Below, piece by piece: positions 56,666 through 64,000 of a stretch of 64,000 nucleotides of DNA. The translations under genes were made by a program, and so were the position numbers. Each line of letters starts with the position of its first letter. The stretch's first letter is position 1. This DNA is from Camillea tinctor (lineage: Eukaryota; Ascomycota; Sordariomycetes; Xylariales; Xylariaceae), in the NCBI GenBank assembly GCA_022578605.1, contig MU394098.1, positions 248,001-312,000 of the forward strand, read 5' to 3'. The notes under the pieces are model-generated. The model saw nothing but the letters and a program-made list of their open reading frames with translations, had not been told where the DNA came from and ran no database searches.

Positions 56666-59600
56666 TATATTTAATGACAATATGGTCTAGCTAGTGTTGC
56701 TAGCTGCCTTTTTCAAGGTATTTATACTACTTTTTGTTAATTTTTCTGTAACGCGCTTTGGGTTATGATGAGGGAGGACTGAACGACTTCATGAGCTGCT
56801 TGAATCACTCATTAGATATTCAATGGGGCTGTTCAAGTGAGGCAGATGATATAGATATTGGTGGGAGCTCATGACGAAAATTTTTTTTTTTTTAAAAAAA
56901 ATCATATAATACATTCGTGATGTGTTCCAACATACACGGTCATACCCACACCTCCATTTCAGTCCACAGATAGGTCGCACGTGTATAACCACAAGCCCCA
57001 TGAAAAAGACTATTTCGCTTATATCAAGGGATTATTTTGCTTACATTCCCATTAAAGGTTTAATTGTAAAGAAAAATAAGAATGACATATTCTGCCAACT
57101 AGCTAAGATCAGCACATCCTCCTCTATTATATGTTAGCAAGAAATAACAACTAAGGGTTTGTAACCATAAGAAGGTTTACACGTCAAAGGATTTCGAGGA
57201 TACATATGCTTTCATTCCATCCTCTTATCACACACTGGTTATTAGGGTGCGGATATTCTACAACGGCGATCCACCAAGATATAGAACGTGATAATGCCAT
57301 TAAGTAATTTAGGAACAGTGCAGCGCAGCAAATGGCAATAGCACAACGCTCCCTGAAGAGAGTACCGCCGCTGCCCAGGCCAGCCTTGCTCGTGTGTGGT
57401 CTTACTTGCTCTCACGTGAAAAGTGATAAGAGATATCCCCTATCAAACCGTGGCGCAGGATACTTCGTCTTGCGACCTATTACACTATATATATTAATAT
57501 CCATCCACTTCTTAGATATCCATGAGATCCCTAATAAACAATGGACCAAATTCTCCGGGTATGGAAGCATGGAGACTGGGTAAAGACGTAAAGTGACATC
57601 TGATGTGGTATGGGGTAAAGGGAATTCCAGAAAAATGGTTTGATAGAATAGTGGAAATTCGAAACCCCATGTGATTGATGACATACATACCCCTCTCTCT
57701 GTAGGCCGTGCGGTCCCCGCTTCTTCTGCTATGCCATGACAAGAGCTCGCCTTGTATGTCATGGACTAGGTGCGAAGGGATTCTCTTACTGAATTCTGGA
57801 AGAAAAGCTGAGCTCTTTGGGAAAATGGGGTGGGTACATTGAGACAACCGGTCCGAAAATAAAAAAGATCGTGATCTATATAGGCAACAACAGTATTTCT
57901 CGATGCTTGTGCAAGGGACTTTCGTACAAATTCTCCGTGATATCATGATATGTGGATAGCTTACCTAGAACACACGGTCGGTCACCTGTTTTGCTAAGTG
58001 GAGAGAAGGGCGTTAGGCACGAGAGTCACCTGCCAGTCTCACGTGTCTATCGAAATAGCGGGCAAAAGACCTTGATTCAACATCGTCGGCGTAGAGAAGG
58101 GGTCTACGCCTAGTTCTTACCGGCCGACGCCGGAAGAGGCGTTGTCTGTCGGGGAGCTGAGGGACCATGGTTCTAAACTCTTCAATGGGAGCGGAAGGTT
58201 CTCTAATACAGTCTCCGTTATGCTAATCTGTTAAGTGACGATGTAGGAAGAGACTTTGATACACCAGTGTATGAAAACAGAAGCTTAGGCCGTCTTCCAA
58301 AGGACCCCAAAATAGATAACAATCATCATCCTAGGCAAGATCTAGATTGTTATACACCTCGCCACCCCTATCTGCTGTGCCAGCTTTAGAATTCTTGCTT
58401 GGAGCATTACCGAGCAATCCGCGGCAAGACAAGTATAAGCGCAGGCTGATGGGACTAGCACGCCCTGCGTCTGTATATCTCTCAGGACCGTAGGACATGC
58501 ATAGAGAGGAATATCATTTACCGAATGGGCATTGCAGGCAGGGTCCGAGCGAAAAGACGCAATAAAAAAAGAAAGAAAGAAAGAAAGGGAATTAGATAAA
58601 CGATATTATTGGGGTGGAGCTTTGCTCGACGAGAATATGTTTCAAAGATGGCAAGTGATGCCTGCATCTCATCATGCATATGTACAGTTATGCAAAAATT
58701 CCCAGGCCCCTATATCTCTCCCCATCCAATTAGGTATGTAGCAGGTGTAGGTTTGGCTTTACCCCCAGTATCATACCATGGGTCTATGATGCGATGTTGT
58801 TAGTTGACGGGACATGTGTGCCTGACAGCTTCGTATACACTGAACCACTCACATAGCCATCGACATTCGTAGGCATGTCCTCCCGCGGTTCTCTACTAGA
58901 GACCATAGCCAGTTGCCCAAACCAGGCGGGGTGCAGAGTTGCAGATTTGTAACCCTAAGTATGAGACGATGCGTCTTTGAAGTGATGGCTCTACCCTGGA
59001 CACACGTGGGGTTTCTGTTTCCATCTCGATAACGATCTCGATGCCAGACAAAGTAGTGAGTGACGAAACGCTGGCGAGCATCTAGTCTGTGCGTATATTT
59101 CGTTAGCGGCTTTTCAATACATCCGCGTGAAAGCCAGTAAGAAGTCTGTTACATGGAAAGTTGATATCCCTCATTCGTTTTCTGCTCCTACTGCTTCTCT
59201 TAGCATCGCCAAGAGAATGCCGTCTGTTGACCTTAGCTGGTTCAAGCCATGACGTTTCTGGCGGGATGGAACCGGGTTTACCTACTCAGTGGACACGCTC
59301 TTCCCGCCTCGCTGACTTTCGAAGAAAGCCATGACGATCCTTGCGAAAATTCCCCGAGCACAAGTCCTCCCTTTGTATAGGTATACACTAGGTAGATAGG
59401 TAGTGTAATGTACACTACGGAGTAACCATATCCAAGTTCAATACATGCCAAGGAGGCGGGCACCGAACAGGTACCTGAGGGGGGTTACGAAACACGCGCT
59501 GATCCATCTTCATTGCCATCATCCTTCAAGCTACTCTACACTAGCTCCGAAAGGCGGGGTGGTATTAGGTTAGAAATACCAAGAACGGGATATGTACTTA

Positions 59601-62600
59601 GTATACGTAGGTAGATGTGGGTTGTGATGCTTGTGCATATAGTGTATATCTTGAGAATATAGCCAGTAATAAATTGATAATAGAGGGACGTGTAGCAGTG
59701 ACAAAACTAGGTGATGAACATTGCGTGTATAAGAAAGAGTTTGGATGGACACAGGAACACGTATATAACATACATATTCATGTCGATAATGAGGAAAAAA
59801 GAACAAGAAATCTGGTTGGGTCAAATCATAAGCGAAGTTGGTAGTGTAGAAGTGATGAAATACTACCCCCCATCCTCTTAGTATCACATACTTACGTTAC
59901 TTTTGGGCATTATTGTTGGAGCATAAGCATTCCCGATCTTGCTAAAGATTATGGGAAAGGGAATTGAAAAAAAAAAAAAAAAAAACCGCGTTGGAGATTA
60001 TCCCCGGATTTCTCTCTCCCTCTCCCTCCCGAAAATCCTGAAAGAAGAATGCCTAGGTGGTCTATACATGGGTACCTAATGCATGTAATGGATCCTTGCG
60101 AACTTGAGCAATAATAAGTATAAGTTTGGAGTAGCTCGACAGCTTGACTAACCTACCTAACCAGTTCGATTAAACCAATTGTTATCTTTCATTGGTCCAA
60201 TGTGGTTCTCGAACCCCCCTTCTATAATGTTAATGAAGTTGGGGTGAAACAAGACGAATTTAGATCCAAGAAACACAGACCAAGTCTGAGGAATCTACAC
60301 TACGGACCTACTTACAACTAGTAGTAGTTCCCAGAGGCTGAAAAAAAAGGTCAAGAAATGGTGGTTGAAGCTGTCACATATGGAGATTGCATATCAGCCC
60401 AACGAACATCTCACCACCACCTCTACTATATGGTAGCAGTGGTAGTGTAGCGTATAGTGATGTAGTATACATTGCATAGTGTGATGAAGTATATTGTAAT
60501 ACGACAGATACATACCTACCCTAGGATACCACTTGATTCTAACAGCAACAAGAACAACAACCATTTGCGTAGACCGCTGCCCAACGCAGGTACTCACTGC
60601 TACGGTAGAGTTGCATAATGCCGGGGTGAGATGATAGCAACTGGCAAGTCAAGCCGAAAACCAGCACTCTTCCCTCATCAGGGTCATTCGAGTTTATGTA
60701 GTAGATAGCGCTTCTTTAGGTAAAGAGAGCGAAGGAAAGGTAGTGCTGGTCCGATGGTGTTTTTGTCAGCGCAATCCAGGCGTTGGCACGTTTGTCGGAG
60801 GTCGGGTAGGTCGGGGTTTAGCTGGTGGACTTTAGACAGGGAAGATAGGGAGCGATGAAGAAGAAAACAGTAGACTTGTCATTTTTTTTTCGACATGGCG
60901 TGGCGTGGCGTGGCATGTCACGTATGTATTGTTGGGTGTTGTATTGTGTTGTGCTGTGTTGTAATGTAATATCAACTACTTATAGTATGTATTATGTTAA
61001 GCTATACTATACTATGTAACCTACCAGGTAACTTCAAATACATGTAGTAATGGGTAGTATCACGAAACATTTCTGACAGGTTTTTTTTTTCCCCCCTCAA
61101 CATTCTTCATTTAGCTATCGTTTCTAGTGAGCAAGGTTAACCAATTTATTATTTATTTTCCATATCCTCCACGGCTCGTGTCTGAGCACAAGAGCCTTGT
61201 TAATTACACTATAATTTTATAATCCTTGACCAGGAGAGGAGACCTTGCCAATTATCCTCTAATTACCCGACTTATATTAACTGAGGTACCTCGCCTTGAT
61301 TTAACCTAGTGTACACTACCCAAACCAATTGAAAGGAAGTTCATGAATTGTATTGATACACCGTGAATATCTAGGCATTCACCTACCTAAGTATTTGCAT
61401 GCATTGAAGTATAAGTTAATTTGCATTTACATTTATACGTAATCTAAATACATAATAACCTACTTCGCACATCAACATCCATCTTGGGTTGTCCCGTGGG
61501 TTCGGGTTAGCGGGTTTTTTTGGGTTTAGCAAAGGCGGTCTATAACACTAATTGGAAAGTCAGGATCAGCCAAGATTTCGAGGCTCGAGCACAAAAGGGA
61601 AAGGAAAGCTACCTAGTCGGGAAGTCGGGAACAGTTTTGGGCGGTTTTGGGGTTTGGGGGGAGTTGATAACCAAAGTTCTGGACTTTTTGGATTTTGAAT
61701 TGGCCAATACTGGTGAGCCATCGGGGCGGGTCTGGGTACACTATCTCTCTTTGCTTGTCACGTCAACTTGGTTAAGTCACGTCACAACCTAACCATCCAA
61801 CCCCACTAACCTAGGTGCTGCATATGTACCTAGGTACCTACCTGCATCAGCACTGGGTACAGTACATGAGTGGCTAAGAAACCCTGAAAATAGTACTACC
61901 TAGGTAAGGAAAGTGCCTCTGTAAGTTACCTAAATTTACTTTAACTTCAGGTTTTACATAGCTAACCTTACCTTACCTAGTTGTACAGACATCCCAACCT
62001 CATCCAATCCAATCCGATGCCATGCCATTTCAATTCAACCTCTTTCCTTCCTTCCCTATCTTCCTTCAAATAAGCCCCTGTAAGCCAATCATATGCTGTT
62101 AACTTTCTCTACTAAACCTAACCTTTTTTTTTCTTTTTTCTTTCCTTCTTTCTTATATTTCTTTTCTTTTTTTTTGTCATCCTCTTCTACACACCTTACA
62201 CCTACCTATTCCTCCTCCTTCTCCTCCTCCTCCTCCCCCCCTCCTTTACCTTCTCATCCTTACCTCCAATTCACCTCTGATTCACCTTCATCCCATTTTG
62301 GGGGGAGGAAGGGTTGCAATCGCTTGGTTCATCCATTCATCTTCACTTTCCACCATCCTTCATTCTTTTTTTTTTCCCTCTTCCAATTTTTTGACATCTG
62401 ATTTCCCACACACACCTCTTTCTTCCTCTCCTCTCTTCTCCCTCCATACGGAATACAACCAGATACACCCTCACATGCAACACACCACCACTACCACCAC
62501 CACAACCACCACCACAAGACAAACTCTCAAAGTTCGCGATCCGAGCGCGCATGTGCCAAGCCCCAAGAACCCCTCCACACTCTTCCGTCTCTACCTTGAC

Positions 62601-62968
62601 ATTGACCTCATTCACATCTTAAACATTAAACCCGAATTTTTATTTTTATTTTATTTTTTTAATTTCTCCGGTTTACCATCTCTATGCAAATCCACATTCC
62701 CATAATATCCTTTTTCTTTTTCTATTTATATTTATTCCCCATCTCCTATTATTAAAATTACCTACCTATCTCCCCTACTTTGAAATCTCCATCGGCGGTG
62801 ACGTCTCCTCCCGACTGTCATAATCCTCGGGTGATCCGAACAAGTGTCTCATTTCTGAATTAATCAAAAACCGTTGATATCCAGTGGAGACGCTATACAC
62901 TTTAGTAACTCGCTAGTACGCGACTAGAAGCCTGTGGGAAGGCGAAACGAAGACGAATAACCTGGATA

Positions 62969-62998
62969 ATCCAAGCTCGATCCAAGCTCGATCCAAGC
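62969..62998. repeat. 11-bp tandem repeat, ATCCAAGCTCG
   Basis: About 2.7 copies in direct succession in the region upstream of the Ras gene. A simple slippage repeat with no known role. Confidence 0.8.
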
Positions 62999-63367
62999 CT
63001 GACCACTACGAAGATCAAACGGGCCCTGTCACTTTGAATTACACCCCACAGTGCATCAGGGAAGGGAAAGTGAAGGGAGAGAAAAAAAAATAAAACATAA
63101 AATAGAAAAATAAGCCAAAGAGAAATAACAATTCTAGAAACCAATCGAGAGAAAAGGACGACGAATCAGTCCTCTTTCTCTCCTTTTTTTTTTCTCGATT
63201 TCTCTTTTTCCTATTCTTTTCTGGCCTATCCTATACGGAGTACTTCTCACATTTCCCCCAATCACGACGAATACCGACTTGGGGTATCCTTCGGCGAACA
63301 ATCGAACTAACGATCGCGAACCACTCGAGTTCGATATTCGGATACAAACGCGAACACCCGCTCGGTT

Positions 63368-63397
63368 AAGGTCAAGGTCAAGGTCAAGGTCAAGGTC
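63368..63397. repeat. Hexamer repeat (AAGGTC)5 upstream of the Ras gene
   Basis: Five perfect copies of AAGGTC, starting 65 bp upstream of the Ras ATG and therefore probably in the 5' leader. The repeat could read as Arg-Ser in one frame, but no start codon in a good context opens that frame. Confidence 0.85.
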
Positions 63398-63432
63398 AGG
63401 GTTACAACCACTCGTGGTCGTCGCCCAATACC

Positions 63433-64000
63433 ATGCACCAACAATCCGCCTCGGGTCCGCCCCAGCCCCCTATTCCCATCTCGATTACCATTTGCGGTGA
63501 TGGCGGATGCGGAAAGTCTTCCATAACATTACGTCTTGTGAGGTCGCAGTGGACATCCGAGTATGATCCAACCATCGAAGATAGCTACAGCATTACTCGG
63601 CACATAGATGGCACCACATACCACCTATCCCTAACCGACACCGCTGGTCAGGAAGAGTACCGTGGCATGTGGGCCTCGTCAAATCTAGGCGCCGATGCCT
63701 TCCTCCTCGTCTATGACATTACCTCGCGCGACAGTCTCGAAGCCCTCGACTACTTTAACGATCTGATAGATATGGAGGCCGAGACCCGGCTAGACAATGC
63801 GGCAAGGGCTCAACGTGCGGGTGTCGCCAACGGCAATAACCGTAGCGCTGCAGGCGGCGCGGGAAGCGGCGGGAGGGTCATCGCGCCCGTCAAGATCGTT
63901 GCTGGAAACAAGTGCGACTTGCAGGAGTCGCGACAGGTGTCAGCCGCGCAGGGATTGGAGTGGGCGCGTAAGCGCGGCTGCGGCTTCATGGAGACGAGCG
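63433..64000 (+). CDS. Ras-type small GTPase, 5' part, cut by window edge
   Basis: Membrane-associated signalling GTPase; the first 189 codons are present in one exon. The G boxes are all visible: G1 GDGGCGKSS, the effector loop YDPTIEDSY identical to classical Ras, G3 DTAGQEEY, G4 NKCD, and the start of G5 ETS at the window end. Two things are unusual. The P-loop has Cys where Ras usually has Val, and an insert rich in Gly, Ala and Asn (about 30 residues, AGVANGNNRSAAGGAGSGG) lies between helix 3 and strand 5. These suggest one of the divergent extra Ras proteins of filamentous fungi and not the main Ras1 orthologue. The C-terminal CaaX motif lies outside the window. Confidence 0.93.
   Translation, partial: MHQQSASGPPQPPIPISITICGDGGCGKSSITLRLVRSQWTSEYDPTIEDSYSITRHIDGTTYHLSLTDTAGQEEYRGMWASSNLGADAFLLVYDITSRDSLEALDYFNDLIDMEAETRLDNAARAQRAGVANGNNRSAAGGAGSGGRVIAPVKIVAGNKCDLQESRQVSAAQGLEWARKRGCGFMETS

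Larger units (their letters stand above)
56666..63432. other. Gene-poor region of 6.8 kb rich in simple repeats
   Basis: No gene was recognised on either strand. Visible simple repeats are an (AAAG)n tract at 58564-58588, an A19 run at 59967-59985, GGCGT repeats near 60897-60914, TTG/TGT-rich DNA at 60930-60965, T/C tracts at 62125-62250 and ACC repeats at 62482-62516. CCTAGGTA palindromes recur at 60051, 61810-61850 and 61905. The last 600 bases are the promoter and leader of the Ras gene. Confidence 0.5.

Overview
The window comes from a filamentous ascomycete (Pezizomycotina). The genes carry short introns of about 50-80 nt with GTAAGT-like donors and CTRAC-type branch sites. The families present are typical of that group: Zn2Cys6 regulators, a UstYa/DUF3328 protein, a NACHT-ankyrin gene, an FRE-type reductase and a secreted GH5 glucanase. 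Intergenic DNA is long, AT-rich and studded with short CCTAGGTAGG-type motifs. A Sordariomycete is likely, but the lineage cannot be fixed from sequence reading alone.

Layout. 1-746 (-): 5' part of an exo-beta-1,3-glucanase. 3267-4240 (-): NmrA/isoflavone-reductase-like protein, divergent from 5246-7865 (+), a regulator with two C2H2 fingers plus a Zn2Cys6 cluster. 8702-10899 (+): polytopic membrane protein assembled from six exons. 11811-12678 (-) and 13019-17039 (+): a broken subtilase head-to-head with a broken NACHT-ankyrin (NLR-like) gene. 17237-17369: solo LTR. 17787-18862 (-) and 19562-19891 (+): a divergent pair made of a UstYa-type oxidase and a small secreted, Kex2-processable repeat precursor. 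I read this pair as a minimal, apparently undescribed ribosomal-peptide (dikaritin-type) locus and as the main find of the window.

The second half is more ordinary. 22239-24410 (-): eIF2A, a housekeeping gene that probably bounds the peptide locus. 26214-27585 (-): GC-rich FAD monooxygenase. 28360-29876 (-): FMN-dependent alpha-hydroxyacid oxidase. 31721-33595 (-): ferric-reductase-like flavocytochrome. 37087-38866 (+): Q/N-rich protein of unknown function with an in-frame amber before a further coding-like tail. A second solo LTR of the same family lies at 40166-40332. 41724-43172 (-): F-box-like/ankyrin protein. 46421-47360 (+): short-chain dehydrogenase. 50320-52638 (+): methionine-type amino-acid permease in nine exons. 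54687-56665 (+): secreted adenosine-deaminase-like protein. 63433-64000 (+): 5' part of a Ras GTPase.

How the genes relate. The only pair with a clear shared job is the precursor plus UstYa-like protein: the precursor has a signal peptide and three near-identical DAIWLW-type cores next to Lys-Arg sites, and UstYa-like enzymes cross-link such cores. The three redox genes between 26 and 34 kb lie on one strand, but their linkage to the peptide locus is unproven because eIF2A separates them. The NLR and subtilase relics, the LTRs and the large gene-poor gaps mark 11-22 kb and 33-46 kb as accessory-like DNA. Exon joins were deduced by hand from splice consensus and reading frame. Summed exon lengths were divisible by three for every multi-exon gene called intact.
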